64,000 nucleotides of DNA from JASSUD01 sp031963415 (GCA_031963415.1 JASSUI010000001.1:2666001-2730000), one strand, 5' to 3'; positions 36,905-47,190 are shown, counted from the stretch's first letter. The notes: a model not told the origin generated them from the sequence alone. Numbers and translations: made by a program.

Positions 36905-39481
36905 TCACCTCCCCATCCAATAGCGCTGCTGCGTTTGACGATAGTGCTCAACAATAAATTTTCCACGCTGCGTTTCAAAGCTAATTGCGCCGTCTCGATC
37001 ACTTCGATGCAAATTTATGCCATGTGATTGGTAACGGGCTAATACGAGCGAGTTTGGATGGTGAAAACGGTTGCGATAGCCAACCTGAAACACAGCCTCA
37101 CGTGGTGCGACAGCATCTAAAAAAAGCTCCGTTGAAGAAGTTCGGCTACCGTGGTGTGGGGCGATTAATAAGGTGGCGCGCAATAATGATGGATTGGCTT
37201 TAATTAATAGATGCTCCTGAGCTGCTTCAATATCACCTGTCAAAAGTGCAGCATGTCGATCATTTTCAACACGCAACACACAACTACCAGCATTACGCAC
37301 ACCGCGAAGCTGCGGCACATCAGGCCAGAGCATCGTGAATTTGATGCCATCCCAGATCCAGCTCTCCCCCTCTTGACAACGCGCTGCATCACTCTTCGCT
37401 TGGGCCATAGACCAAAGTGGATGTTGTTCAGGTAGAGAAGCGCGCAGTCGCTTAGCGGGTATCGCAGAGAATATACTTTGGGTGCCTCCTTCGTGATCGC
37501 TATCAGCATGGCTAATGACAAGCGTATCAAGTTGCTTAATGCCAGAGGAACGCAAATACGGAAGCACAATACGTTGCCCTGCATCAGATGCCGCATCATA
37601 GCGTGGCCCAGCGTCAAACAGCAGGCGGTGATGGGCGGTTTCCACCAGCGTAGCAGCACCCTGTCCAACATCTAATACGGTTAAACGAAATTCTCCAGGT
37701 GCAGGCATGTGGCGCGCTGGTATTGCAAGCGGAACAAAGAGCAGCAGTGCTGCGACTCGCCACCACCATCTACATGGCACAATCCAAATTAATGTGCCTA
37801 GCAGTGCTAAGACCAATGCGCTAATAGTCGGCGCTGGCAACGGCCACAAGGCCCAGGGCTGCGCTGCAAATTTATTCATTAACTCAGCTAATGGCGTAAA
37901 GCTCAGATGGGCTGCTTTAAACGCCCAGCCATCGAGCGGTGCTGGCAGCACAATTCCCGCTAATACCAAAGGTGTTACTAAAAAACTGACCCATGGAATA
38001 GCAAAAGCATTCGCAAGCGGACTAATTAGCGAGGTTTGCGCAAACCACATCGCAGTGAGTGGAGTTAGACCAAGCGTTACAGCGCCTTGAATTTGGGCTG
38101 CCGCGCACAATACCTGGAAGAGCTTTTTACGACGCTTTTTAAACCATTCGCCTAAGCGATTGAAAGGATGAGAAAAAGTTAGCGGCTTAACAAATGTCTG
38201 CTTAGATAGGTGAGGATGATTTAAAAAACTCTGAGCTTGCGGCTTTAGTAATTCTTTTTTCAGTTGTTCTCGCTGAGCATGAGCAACGCTCAAAATAATG
38301 GCCACGGCACCAAAGGAAAGCCAAAATCCAGCAGATAGAACCGCCCACGGATCAATCAAGAGCACTACAGCTAAGGCCCAAACAAGAATGATTGAGGCCC
38401 CTACCTCACGCGAGCTTAAGCTCGCCACCACGGCCACGAATAGCATAATAAGCGCACGCTGCGCCGGCACGCCTAACCCTGCTAGCACAGCATAGGCTGC
38501 GCCTGCGCTCAGGCCAATTAACGCAGCCATGCGCGGCGCGGCTAACCACAATAAACCTCGTGTGCTGACCCAGCCTAATTGACGCCATAACCAGCCAACC
38601 AATGTTCCAACGAAACCCGCGACTAAAGAAATATGCAAACCAGAAATCGCAACTAAATGATTGGTCCCCGTGCGAGTAAAAAGCTGCCAATCCTCCGCTG
38701 AAATACCCGCTTGCCAACCCATTGCTAACGCTGTGATCACACCCGCATGCGGTGCCTGTGGCAAAGCATGCGCGATACGCTCGCGTAAAGCGGCTTGCCA
38801 CCGTTGCACAGTCAGCGAAAGATGATCAGCATGCCCTAGCCAACGCGGTTCTGGCCGGGCTCGCACGTAACCTGTGGCGCGTACATTCCGTGCGAACATC
38901 GTTGCCTCAAAATCGGATCCATATTCATTCGCAGTGCCATGTACACGTTTTAAGCTCACTGTCAACGCCCAGCGTTCGCCTATATTTAGAGATGGCACAG
39001 GTAAGTTAGGCTGCGCATACCAGCTTAGTTGAATGAGTTTGGGAAATAACGGCGTTTGCAGAGGACCTGTTTCAATAGCAAAAGGAAAGCGCGTTACGCG
39101 CCCTTGTACAGTCGGCAATCCTGCTATTACGCCAGTCACTTGAATATCTCGTTGTTCAAGCTGAATGGGCAAGTTGTAAGCTAGCCGTGCAGCAGCGCGC
39201 CATGCAGCAAAGCTATAGCCCACAATCAAGGTGGCGATAAAAACTAATGCCAATATACTCAGTTGAAATAGGTGAGTACTTGCTGTGTGCTGCGATAATT
39301 GAGGCATGCGGTAACGTAGCCAGTCGCCTATCGAATTTTGCTTCTTTCTCAGCGTAAAGGCGGCGCCGTAAATCAGGCAAGCAAACGTCAACCAAGCTAC
39401 CAAAATACTTGACTCAGGCAAGGTCGAGCTTTGCTGCAACCACCAAACGCCAAGTGCGAAGCCACATAAAAGCGTTCTCAC
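36905..39481 (-). CDS. comEC: ComEC/Rec2 DNA uptake channel protein
   Basis: The 858-aa protein has an N-terminal membrane and OB-like region (1-230), the competence domain (about 240-560) with HLVAISGLHISLVAGFVG, and a C-terminal metallo-beta-lactamase-like domain from about 600 (LDVGQGAATLVETAHH, then VISHADSDHEGG). In competent bacteria ComEC forms the inner-membrane channel for single-stranded DNA. The frame is intact, notable in a genome with many decayed elements. It lies next to tatD on the same strand (87-bp gap). Confidence 0.92.
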   Translation of the reverse strand: MRTLLCGFALGVWWLQQSSTLPESSILVAWLTFACLIYGAAFTLRKKQNSIGDWLRYRMPQLSQHTASTHLFQLSILALVFIATLIVGYSFAAWRAAARLAYNLPIQLEQRDIQVTGVIAGLPTVQGRVTRFPFAIETGPLQTPLFPKLIQLSWYAQPNLPVPSLNIGERWALTVSLKRVHGTANEYGSDFEATMFARNVRATGYVRARPEPRWLGHADHLSLTVQRWQAALRERIAHALPQAPHAGVITALAMGWQAGISAEDWQLFTRTGTNHLVAISGLHISLVAGFVGTLVGWLWRQLGWVSTRGLLWLAAPRMAALIGLSAGAAYAVLAGLGVPAQRALIMLFVAVVASLSSREVGASIILVWALAVVLLIDPWAVLSAGFWLSFGAVAIILSVAHAQREQLKKELLKPQAQSFLNHPHLSKQTFVKPLTFSHPFNRLGEWFKKRRKKLFQVLCAAAQIQGAVTLGLTPLTAMWFAQTSLISPLANAFAIPWVSFLVTPLVLAGIVLPAPLDGWAFKAAHLSFTPLAELMNKFAAQPWALWPLPAPTISALVLALLGTLIWIVPCRWWWRVAALLLFVPLAIPARHMPAPGEFRLTVLDVGQGAATLVETAHHRLLFDAGPRYDAASDAGQRIVLPYLRSSGIKQLDTLVISHADSDHEGGTQSIFSAIPAKRLRASLPEQHPLWSMAQAKSDAARCQEGESWIWDGIKFTMLWPDVPQLRGVRNAGSCVLRVENDRHAALLTGDIEAAQEHLLIKANPSLLRATLLIAPHHGSRTSSTELFLDAVAPREAVFQVGYRNRFHHPNSLVLARYQSHGINLHRSDRDGAISFETQRGKFIVEHYRQTQQRYWMGR

Positions 39482-39568
39482 CTGTACCCTACTCCACTCT
39501 GCTGTCTGGCGCGGTTTGCTAAACGACTAAAAATCTGTTCGTGAGTGTTTTAAAAGCTATTTCATCAA

Positions 39569-40357
39569 TCATGCATAGCTTAAATGCAAACGAGGTAATG
39601 CAGTATGCGCGTTAGCCGTTGTGCAGAGGGCTAACTCTTCGCAGCTGATGCCACGCAACTCGGCTAAGGTTTGAGCAATCTGAGGAATTTCAGTTGGACT
39701 ATTGCGCTGTCGATAGCGCCAGGCAGGGGAAAGATCGGGTGCGTCGGTTTCTAGCACAATCGCACTCAGGGGTAGTTGAATCGCTAAGCGTCGAATTTGT
39801 TGAGAGCGCTCAAAAGTCAACATACCGCCAAAGCCTAGTTTTAAACCTTGTGTAAGAAATGCTTCGGCTTGTTGAAAACTTCCATTAAATGCATGAGCAA
39901 TGCCGCGCTTAATGCCAAAACGACGCAGTCCTTTTAACACCTGGTCTTGCGCTCGACGTATGTGGCATAAAACAGGTAAATCAAAGTCACGCGCGATTTT
40001 TAATTGCTCTAAATAAAAAAACTGTTGGCGCTCGTGATCCGGCTCAGGGATGAAATTATCCAAACCAATTTCGCCTATTCCTACAAAACGTGGATTTTTA
40101 AGGTTAGCTCGTACTGCCAAACGCAGTGCTTCAAGGTCTTCTACTTGTGCAGACGAGGTAAAAAATGGATGGATGCCAAGCGTATACGCCCCTCCCACTA
40201 TCTGGTCAGCTAGCGTTTGCACTATGTCAAATCGACTGCGAGTTACCGCAGGGATAACGATTCGTTGCACGCCAGCTGCTAGCGCTGCTTTCGCTACTGT
40301 CTGACGGTCTAATGCAAATTCATCTGCATCAAGATGGCAATGTGTATCGATCCACAT
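39569..40357 (-). CDS. TatD-family metal-dependent hydrolase
   Basis: The start chosen is the ATG at 40357 (MWIDTHCHLDADEF); a frame-compatible ATG 15 codons upstream adds a non-conserved leader. The TIM-barrel metal site shows as DTHCHLD, the Glu in VGIGEIGLDNF near 95, PVLCHIRRA near 128, and IVLETDAPDLSP near 205. The 262-aa length fits. Homologues are deoxyribonucleases or unassigned phosphohydrolases; the exact substrate is not known. It is upstream of comEC in the same direction. Confidence 0.9.
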   Translation of the reverse strand: MWIDTHCHLDADEFALDRQTVAKAALAAGVQRIVIPAVTRSRFDIVQTLADQIVGGAYTLGIHPFFTSSAQVEDLEALRLAVRANLKNPRFVGIGEIGLDNFIPEPDHERQQFFYLEQLKIARDFDLPVLCHIRRAQDQVLKGLRRFGIKRGIAHAFNGSFQQAEAFLTQGLKLGFGGMLTFERSQQIRRLAIQLPLSAIVLETDAPDLSPAWRYRQRNSPTEIPQIAQTLAELRGISCEELALCTTANAHTALPRLHLSYA

Positions 40358-40665
40358 TTTATTTAATCTGTTATCGATCTTTTTAAGAGGCCTATGCATC
40401 ATGCTGAGTTTATTTAATGCTTCTTTAAAGTCTCAGGCCTAAATAAGAAATATATTAAATATACAAGTAATTTGTCGCATTAGAATTTTTTTATAAAAAA
40501 AACCTCACAAAGCAGATGATAATAAGCTTAGGAGAATCCGAGTAGAACAAGAAAAAAGAATGCCATGGTTAGAAAGTACTGAGTACTTGCCGAGAGACCG
40601 TAGTCGTTTATCTTGCCATTTCCGATTTATTTAACGTCTCCTTAAAAATCAATTAGAGGTTTTTA
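40358..40665. other. AT-rich gap upstream of the ankyrin gene, with repeat ends
   Basis: This divergent intergenic region holds two copies, in the same orientation, of a transposon-end-like motif (GAGTTTATTTAATGCTTCTT near 40405 and CGATTTATTTAACGTCTCCT at 40623). The second is 43 bp upstream of the ankyrin start. The ends match the inverted repeats of the element at 51327-51474. The regulatory sites of both flanking genes must also lie here, but I cannot assign a promoter. Confidence 0.5.
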
Positions 40666-42114
40666 ATGTTCAGCGTGCATACGTACTCTTCATCACCTTC
40701 CATATCATTTGCTGTTCAGACGGCGATTTGCCTAAAACGACCCTATGAGCAAGAGCGAAATTTAACTAATGAACAAATTTTAAGAATTAATAATGAACGA
40801 GAAAAATACTCCCTTTCATCATTAGGCTTGCTGCCTTCGCAACAGCGGGTAAATATGGACTTAGATCTTGCCCTTTCAATTGAAACGTTGTATAGGCTTG
40901 AAGCGAGCTTATGTGGCACTGACGTAGATTTTAAGCATATCGAGCACGATGGTCAGGGCCGCACCCTTTTGCATCATTTTGCTTTAAGTTTTAATAAACC
41001 TACTGGTGCTTATCATAACAAAAATAGTGACAGATTAGATCACATAAATATAATAAGAAGAAAATCTGCACATAAGCTTGATAAACATTTGATAGAATAT
41101 TTCACTGAAAGTTACGCTTGCTTAATAAGGGAAAGTATCGATATAGATAAAGTAGAAGAAAAAATAATAGAAAAATTTGGAAATGTATATCAAATGAGTT
41201 CAATTGATTACATTAATAATTTAATTAAAAATTTTTCTTGTGCTATTTATAGTCATATCTCAAATTTTAATTTCAGGGTATTTACACCTTGCACCGTTAT
41301 TTACCATCAAGCTTTAGATTTATCTAGATCAACCATTGATCAAGCGATTGCGCATATTTCGCCATGCCTGAAAGATAAAGATAAGTTATTAGCTAGTGAG
41401 CTTTATGAGTTTGCCCGTGAACTAACCGTGATTGACAGAATTATTTTCGCGATGGTCGTAAGAGGCATGGACATCAACGAAATCACGACTGAAGCCGAAG
41501 AAACAGCCCTCCATATTGCTGTACAGCAAGAAAACTGTTTTTTACTCGTTCTTGCCTTACTCAAATATGGTGCTAATCCCAATTTACCGGATGAAGAGGG
41601 AGAAACAGCACTGCATCATGCATTGAATAGTAGTCATGCCCTGTCAATTCTCCCTATTTTGCTGATGTATGGCGCTGATCCTAATTTGCTAGATGCAAAT
41701 GGAGAAACGCCAATGCACCTTGCTCTTGATAACAAACATGCTTCGTTAGTCATCTCTATGTTGCTTAGCCATGGTGCTGATGCTCGTATACGTAATAAAA
41801 ATGGGGAATCAGTGCTAGATGTTGCACAAAATAAAAATGACTATGCTTCAGTTAAGGTTTTGAAGTTAGCACTTCCTCCTAAAAGCTCTCATTTAGGCGT
41901 AGCGCTCGCAACACAAGAAGCTCATACGATTTCAGCTCTTGGAGAAAAATATAATGCCGTAAAGTCAGCACATTCTGCGACAAGAGGTTTGCAAGAAGTT
42001 TTGCTTAGCCCTTCTCCACCTAAACAGCCTCAACTCAAGCATTCGACGTATGGGTTGGGTCAGTTTCTAAACAGCATATTTAAGATGCGTGTCGCACTAA
42101 ATAATATTGTTTAG
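40666..42114 (+). CDS. Ankyrin-repeat protein, putative host-directed effector
   Basis: The 482-aa protein has no signal peptide or membrane segment. Residues about 285-395 form four ankyrin repeats with the consensus turns (ETALHIAVQQEN, LLKYGANPNLPDEEGETALH, LLMYGADPNLLDANGETPMH, LLSHGADARIRNKNGESVLD). The first 280 residues are AT-rich in codon use, mostly helical, and match nothing I recognise; a weak ankyrin-like start occurs at DGQGRTLLHHFALS near 95. Ankyrin proteins bind other proteins and are common effectors in intracellular symbionts. It stands alone in an otherwise housekeeping segment, bordered by repeat ends. The effector role is inference. Confidence 0.85.
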   Translation: MFSVHTYSSSPSISFAVQTAICLKRPYEQERNLTNEQILRINNEREKYSLSSLGLLPSQQRVNMDLDLALSIETLYRLEASLCGTDVDFKHIEHDGQGRTLLHHFALSFNKPTGAYHNKNSDRLDHINIIRRKSAHKLDKHLIEYFTESYACLIRESIDIDKVEEKIIEKFGNVYQMSSIDYINNLIKNFSCAIYSHISNFNFRVFTPCTVIYHQALDLSRSTIDQAIAHISPCLKDKDKLLASELYEFARELTVIDRIIFAMVVRGMDINEITTEAEETALHIAVQQENCFLLVLALLKYGANPNLPDEEGETALHHALNSSHALSILPILLMYGADPNLLDANGETPMHLALDNKHASLVISMLLSHGADARIRNKNGESVLDVAQNKNDYASVKVLKLALPPKSSHLGVALATQEAHTISALGEKYNAVKSAHSATRGLQEVLLSPSPPKQPQLKHSTYGLGQFLNSIFKMRVALNNIV

Positions 42115-42139
42115 AAAAATCCACGGTCGATGTGCTCAT

Positions 42140-42871
42140 TCAAGCCGTCGCGTTAAGGGTGGTTTGTTCTATGAGTCTGCCATCTTTCAATTTAAGCACG
42201 CGATCGCAGCGGGCAGCCAGCTCAATGTCATGCGTGACGATGACAAAGCTTGTGTGCATCGTTTGCGATAAATTTAGCATTTGATTGAACACAATCTCTG
42301 CGACGCCACGATCAAGATTCCCAGTCGGCTCATCAGCCAATACACAGGCAGGTTGAATGACCAATGCGCGTGCCAACGCAACGCGCTGCCGTTCACCGCC
42401 AGAGAGCGCGCCCGGCCGATGTTTAGTGCGGTGCGCTAGCTCCATTTTTTCTAGCATCAAGCGTGCTTGTTCGCGTGCCTCGGATACGCTAACTCCACGG
42501 ATACGCAAGGGCATTGCCACATTATCCAAGGCGCTAAATTCCGGCAGTAAATGATGAAATTGATAGACAAAACCAAGCTTATGGTTACGTAAATGAGATT
42601 TAGCATTCTCGCTAAGATCACTAAAAGCTTGGCCTGCTAGCGTCACTTTACCGGCGCTCGGATCATCCAAGCCGCCAAGCAAATGCAGTAAAGTGCTTTT
42701 TCCTGAGCCTGACGTACCCACAATTGCCACTTTCTCACCTGCGGCAACGCGCAAGTGCACATCGCTTAATACTTCAAGCTGTTGACCCGCTTGGCTGAAC
42801 GTTTTCTTAAGATGAAAAGCTTCAAGTACGCTTGGTTTAGCAACATAGGTTGAATGCGTTGAATTATTCAT
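42140..42871 (-). CDS. lolD: Lipoprotein-releasing ABC transporter ATPase LolD
   Basis: The 243-aa ATPase has Walker A GTSGSGKSTLLH near 50, signature LSGGERQRVALARAL near 155, and Walker B CVLADEPTGNLD near 178, followed by the LolD-type VTHD. With LolC/E it extracts outer-membrane lipoproteins from the inner membrane and hands them to LolA. It overlaps the lolC stop by 8 bp, so translation is coupled. Confidence 0.95.
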   Translation of the reverse strand: MNNSTHSTYVAKPSVLEAFHLKKTFSQAGQQLEVLSDVHLRVAAGEKVAIVGTSGSGKSTLLHLLGGLDDPSAGKVTLAGQAFSDLSENAKSHLRNHKLGFVYQFHHLLPEFSALDNVAMPLRIRGVSVSEAREQARLMLEKMELAHRTKHRPGALSGGERQRVALARALVIQPACVLADEPTGNLDRGVAEIVFNQMLNLSQTMHTSFVIVTHDIELAARCDRVLKLKDGRLIEQTTLNATA

Positions 42872-44120
42872 AACGGAGCGCCTCCGCTGGTCGCACGCGC
42901 GACGCGCGCCAGCTTGGGTAAAAAGTGGCTAGCACGGACAAAATAAACGACATTGAGCCAATACGTAGCACATCGCTCGTTTCTAGCTTAGATGGCAATT
43001 CATTAATGAAATACACGCTCGACGGTAGGAATTGCCAGCCAAATAGTTGTTCAATCAACGGTACGATAGTGGAAATACTAAGCGAGAGAACACAGCCAAG
43101 CGTCACGCCTAACAAAGTCCCTGCTAAGCCAATGCTCATGCCTTGCACCATAAAAATTTTCATGATTGAGCTAGGCCTTGCCCCTAAGGTGCGCAGAATG
43201 GCAATATCAGCTTGTTTATCAGTGACCGTCATCACAAGTGAAGAAACCAAGTTAAACGCAGCAACAGCAATAATTAACGTCAGAATAATGAACATCATGC
43301 GTTTTTCAATTTGCACCGCCGAGAACCACGTTTGATTTTGCTTAGTCCAATCGACTAAATTTAAGTCACCTGAGAGAGAATCTGCTAATTCCAACGCAAC
43401 TGTGGGCGCTTGCTGCATATCTTTCAGCCGCAGCCTTACTCCCGTTGGCGCGCTTAAACGTAAAAACGTCTGCGCATCGGCTATGTTTAACAACGCCAAT
43501 GCACTATCAAAAGCGTAGTGCCCAGATCGAAAAGTCCCAACCACAGTAAATTGCTTTAAGCGAGGTAATAAGCCTGCTGGCGTAACTGTGCCTTGGGGGA
43601 CGACTAACATCACCTTGTCTCCTACTCCCACATGTTGGCTAAAAGCGAGGTCAGACCCCAGAATAACGCCGAATTTCCCTGGTTTTAAATCGCTTAAAAT
43701 GCCTTGGTTTATTTGGTCTGCCAAACTAGAAACTTGAGGTTCAAGCGCCGGTTCAATGCCACGCAACATCACACCGTTAACTGCATTACGGTTGGTTAGC
43801 AAAGCTTGCGCTTCAGTATAGGGAGCGGCGGCGACGACTGCTGGATGGCGTAGCGATTCATTTGCCGTACGCTGCCAATCAGGCATTGCATGTTTTGGAG
43901 AGAAAATCTCAATATGCGCAAGCACAGAAAGCATACGGTCCCGCACTTCATGCTGGAACCCATTCATCACAGACAGCACCACAATTAACGCAGCGACACC
44001 AAGCGTAATACCTAGCATTGAAACGAGTGATATAAACGAAATAAAACCATTACCTGTTGTGCGTTTGCCAGCGCGCGTATAACGCCAGCCGATTTGCCAT
44101 TCGTAAGGAATCAATGTCAC
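42864..44120 (-). CDS. lolC: Lipoprotein-releasing ABC transporter permease LolC/LolE
   Basis: The 418-aa protein has the family start (YEWQIGWRYTRAGKRTTGNGF), one N-terminal membrane segment, a periplasmic MacB-like domain (about 60-270) and three C-terminal segments of FtsX type (FNLVSSLVMTVTDKQADIAILRTLGA). As in other Burkholderiaceae, a single permease gene precedes lolD, so a homodimer with LolD is likely. The small lipoproteins and BamC in this window would be its cargo. Confidence 0.93.
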   Translation of the reverse strand: MTLIPYEWQIGWRYTRAGKRTTGNGFISFISLVSMLGITLGVAALIVVLSVMNGFQHEVRDRMLSVLAHIEIFSPKHAMPDWQRTANESLRHPAVVAAAPYTEAQALLTNRNAVNGVMLRGIEPALEPQVSSLADQINQGILSDLKPGKFGVILGSDLAFSQHVGVGDKVMLVVPQGTVTPAGLLPRLKQFTVVGTFRSGHYAFDSALALLNIADAQTFLRLSAPTGVRLRLKDMQQAPTVALELADSLSGDLNLVDWTKQNQTWFSAVQIEKRMMFIILTLIIAVAAFNLVSSLVMTVTDKQADIAILRTLGARPSSIMKIFMVQGMSIGLAGTLLGVTLGCVLSLSISTIVPLIEQLFGWQFLPSSVYFINELPSKLETSDVLRIGSMSFILSVLATFYPSWRASRVRPAEALRYE

Positions 44121-44144
44121 TCCTTAAATAAAAAAACAGTGTCG

Positions 44145-44175
44145 GTGAGTGGGGCGACGAAGGGCCCTCAACATG
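44145..44175. repeat. REP-like arm upstream of lolC
   Basis: GTGAGTGGGGCGACGAAGGG followed by CCCTCAACATG matches the REP arm at 32539-32568, including the same flanking CCGATAAC. It lies in the divergent gap between lolC and the next gene. Confidence 0.65.
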
Positions 44176-44266
44176 ATCCACCGATAACTCTAAAAAAACG
44201 CCTCTTTGAAATTCTAAGCACTTATAAAAAAGCTAAGCTGCGCAGTCTGCCATACAATACCAACCT

Positions 44267-45364
44267 ATGCATCCCACTACCCTACATTTCTTACTGCCCT
44301 TTGCGCTGTCTGCGCTAGAGAGTTGCCTAGCTGACAAAGCAACGCTTGCCCAATCGGCTTATGCCAAATTATTGTGTCGAGCCTCGACAGTCGAGCGCCA
44401 TAACGGCACAGCATTTCAGCGCGTGTTACCTTATGAAGATTGGCTTGCGCGCTGTTTTCAGTTAACGCCCTCCCAGGATGAAATTGAACAGGCACCATTT
44501 GCGCCTTATATGTTATTGGCTGAAGGTGGCGTGCCTGGCACAGCACTTTGGACATGCGTGCAACCTATACATTTGCAGATAGCGCACGATCATTTGGTAT
44601 TAGCTAATCCAACAGCGCTGAATCTGACAGAAGACGAAGCACTCAGTCTGTTAGAGGCTGCGCGCCCTACCTTCGCAGAATTTGATCTGAATCTCGCTGC
44701 CCCTACACCTTACCGCTGGTATCTCAGTGGCGAGGCGCTGGGTGTTTGGCTAAGTGCTGCACCCCTTAGGGCCAGCGGGCGCAATATTGAAATTTGGCTC
44801 CCCGCTGAGAAGATTCAAGCCAATCAAACTGAATCCCACGCGCGCGCTTGGCTAAAGCTGCAAAATGAAGTGCAAATGGTATGGTTTGATCATCCCGTTA
44901 ACCGTGCTCGAGAGGCTCAAGGTAAGCCTTCGGTTAATTCTATATGGTTATACGCGCAAGGCGCGTTACAGCCTGTGGCGTGCCCTTTTACTCACATTTT
45001 TTCCAACGCGCAAGCTACACGTGGCTTAGGATTGGCAGCTCAGGCTCAAGTGGCGGACAAGCCGGTAAATTTTGATGAACTTGTTCAGGTGGTAAAAGAC
45101 CCGATTGCTCACTCACGCGCATTGGTAGAGCTTGATGACTTCACCCAACCGTGTATTGAGCAAGATTCATTTGCACAACGTGATGCTTTGCTAACCCTTG
45201 AGCGCAACTGGCTTGCACCTGCTTTACAAGCGTTAAAAAATGGCACGCTACCCTCACTCGCGCTAACTTTATGCGGTGAAAATAATCACATTACATTGCA
45301 AGTAACCCGTGCTGATTTACGTAAATTTTGGCGTCAACGCTCGTTAGCCTCATTGCTTGATTAA
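44267..45364 (+). CDS. Conserved-looking hypothetical protein upstream of recJ
   Basis: The 365-aa soluble protein has no signal peptide or membrane helices. Visible text such as MLLAEGGVPGTALWTCVQPIHLQIAHDHLVL, NLAAPTPYRWYLSGEAL and SVNSIWLYAQGALQPV suggests an alpha/beta fold with many small aromatic-rich motifs, but no family that I can name with confidence. Similar-sized genes lie next to recJ in related betaproteobacteria and are sometimes called phosphoglycerate mutase-like; I see no phosphoglycerate mutase metal motifs to support that. It is co-directional with recJ, 110 bp upstream, with a transposon-end-like motif (AAGAATCTCTGCATAAG at 45364) between them. Confidence 0.75.
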   Translation: MHPTTLHFLLPFALSALESCLADKATLAQSAYAKLLCRASTVERHNGTAFQRVLPYEDWLARCFQLTPSQDEIEQAPFAPYMLLAEGGVPGTALWTCVQPIHLQIAHDHLVLANPTALNLTEDEALSLLEAARPTFAEFDLNLAAPTPYRWYLSGEALGVWLSAAPLRASGRNIEIWLPAEKIQANQTESHARAWLKLQNEVQMVWFDHPVNRAREAQGKPSVNSIWLYAQGALQPVACPFTHIFSNAQATRGLGLAAQAQVADKPVNFDELVQVVKDPIAHSRALVELDDFTQPCIEQDSFAQRDALLTLERNWLAPALQALKNGTLPSLALTLCGENNHITLQVTRADLRKFWRQRSLASLLD

Positions 45365-45474
45365 AGAATCTCTGCATAAGCCTGTCGTGGTGTCATGTTT
45401 CTTTTTTTACTTGGGGTACGCGCGTACTGTCTGGTCATTATTTCTTGCTCCACTGCGATGTAGAAGTCGCTTAA

Positions 45475-47190
45475 TTGACGTTTTTATTTTGTCGCATGAT
45501 CCATATTGTTAATCGCCCTCATACTCCCATTGCCACAGAAATATTGGTGAGCCAAGGCTTACACCCCGTGCTTGCTCGTTTATACGCAGCGCGTGGCGTA
45601 ACTCATGCAGATGAAACATCAACCCAGCTTGCACGTCTACTCCCCCCCACTTCGCTCAAAGGGATAGAAGATGCAGCCCTTTTGCTGGCTAACGCCCTTG
45701 CTGCGGGGAAAAAAATGCTAGTCATTGCTGATTATGATTGCGATGGCGCGACAGCGTGTGCCGTAGCGGTGCGTGGCCTACGAGCATTTGGTGCGCAGAT
45801 TGATTATTTGGTGCCTAATCGCTTTGAATATGGTTATGGCTTAACACCTGAAATCGTGGCACTAGCCGCTACCCGCAAGCCTGATTTATTGATCACTGTA
45901 GATAATGGAATTGCTAGTGTTGAAGGGGTAAATGTTGCGAATCAACTGGGGATTGAGGTGCTCATTACCGACCATCACCTCCCTGCTCAAGCTTTGCCGC
46001 AAGCGAGCGCTATCGTTAATCCCAACCAACCTAATTGCCCTTTTAGCAGCAAGCATTTAGCAGGCGTCGGGGTCATTTTTTATGTGCTGCTCGCGCTGCG
46101 TGCGCACTTACGGAAATGCGGCGCTTTTCTCAATAAGCCAGAACCACGTCTTGATAGCTTGCTCGATTTAGTCGCGTTAGGCACAGTGGCTGATTTGGTG
46201 AAATTAGATAGCAATAATCGCATTTTGGTCGCCCAAGGCTTAGCTCGCATCCGAGCGGGCCGCATGCAATCTGGCATCGCCGCCCTATTTCGTGCTGCGG
46301 GCCGTGAAGCCCGTAATGCAGCGGCTTATGATCTTGGTTTTGCGCTTGGCCCCCGCCTAAATGCGGCAGGCCGCCTCTCTGACATGTCTTTAGGTATTGA
46401 ATGCTTGCTCACTGACGATGTTGGTCGCGCTTGGGCGCTGGCTCAACAGCTTGATGAGATGAATCGTAGCCGACGTGAAATAGAAGCATCAATGCAACAA
46501 GAAGCGCTCAGTCATCTTGCCGAGATTAACCCTGCTGGGCGCATGACACTGACTCTTTTCAATCCAAACTGGCATCAGGGCGTGATAGGTATCGTTGCTT
46601 CTCGCCTTAAAGAGCGCTACTTTCGGCCCGCCATCACTTTTGCGCTAGCTGATGAAGAAGGCGTGCATGTCAAAGGCTCAGGGCGTTCAATTGCAGGCTT
46701 TCATCTACGTGACGCGCTGGATTTAATTTCCAAACGTCACCCTGACTTACTCCTTGCCTTTGGTGGCCATGCGATGGCAGCAGGCTTAACCTTGCGCGCC
46801 AACGATATACAAAGGTTTAGTGATGCCTTTGAAGAAATTGGCCAAGAATGGCTTGGCACAGCACCGCTGCAACAGACACTGGAAACTGATGGCGAATTAG
46901 AAGACGCCTACTTCACGCCGCAGTTCGTCGAACTCATTGAAGCAGCAGTATGGGGTCAAGGTTTTCCGGCCCCCATTTTTTCCGCAGAATTCGATATTGC
47001 TTCACAAGCGCTCGTAAAAGATAAGCATTTAAAGCTGCAATTACTGCGCAATCGGCAACGATACTCAGCTATTTGGTTTAACCGAACCGAGCCATTACCT
47101 GCCCGCGCGCATATCGCTTATCGGCTAGTGAGTGATGTGTGGAATGGCGTAAGTCGTGTGCAACTCATTGTTGAACATGCGGTGAGTTGA
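45475..47190 (+). CDS. recJ: Single-stranded-DNA-specific 5'-3' exonuclease RecJ
   Basis: The 571-aa DHH-superfamily nuclease shows VIADYDCDGATACAVAVRG near 85, the DHH motif as VLITDHHLPAQ near 160, motif NPNQPNCPF, and the DHHA1 domain glycine motif as LAFGGHAMAAGLTL near 430. RecJ acts in recombination and mismatch repair excision, so it functions together with mutS at 22154. An ATG seven codons downstream (45496) may be the true start. Confidence 0.95.
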   Translation: MTFLFCRMIHIVNRPHTPIATEILVSQGLHPVLARLYAARGVTHADETSTQLARLLPPTSLKGIEDAALLLANALAAGKKMLVIADYDCDGATACAVAVRGLRAFGAQIDYLVPNRFEYGYGLTPEIVALAATRKPDLLITVDNGIASVEGVNVANQLGIEVLITDHHLPAQALPQASAIVNPNQPNCPFSSKHLAGVGVIFYVLLALRAHLRKCGAFLNKPEPRLDSLLDLVALGTVADLVKLDSNNRILVAQGLARIRAGRMQSGIAALFRAAGREARNAAAYDLGFALGPRLNAAGRLSDMSLGIECLLTDDVGRAWALAQQLDEMNRSRREIEASMQQEALSHLAEINPAGRMTLTLFNPNWHQGVIGIVASRLKERYFRPAITFALADEEGVHVKGSGRSIAGFHLRDALDLISKRHPDLLLAFGGHAMAAGLTLRANDIQRFSDAFEEIGQEWLGTAPLQQTLETDGELEDAYFTPQFVELIEAAVWGQGFPAPIFSAEFDIASQALVKDKHLKLQLLRNRQRYSAIWFNRTEPLPARAHIAYRLVSDVWNGVSRVQLIVEHAVS

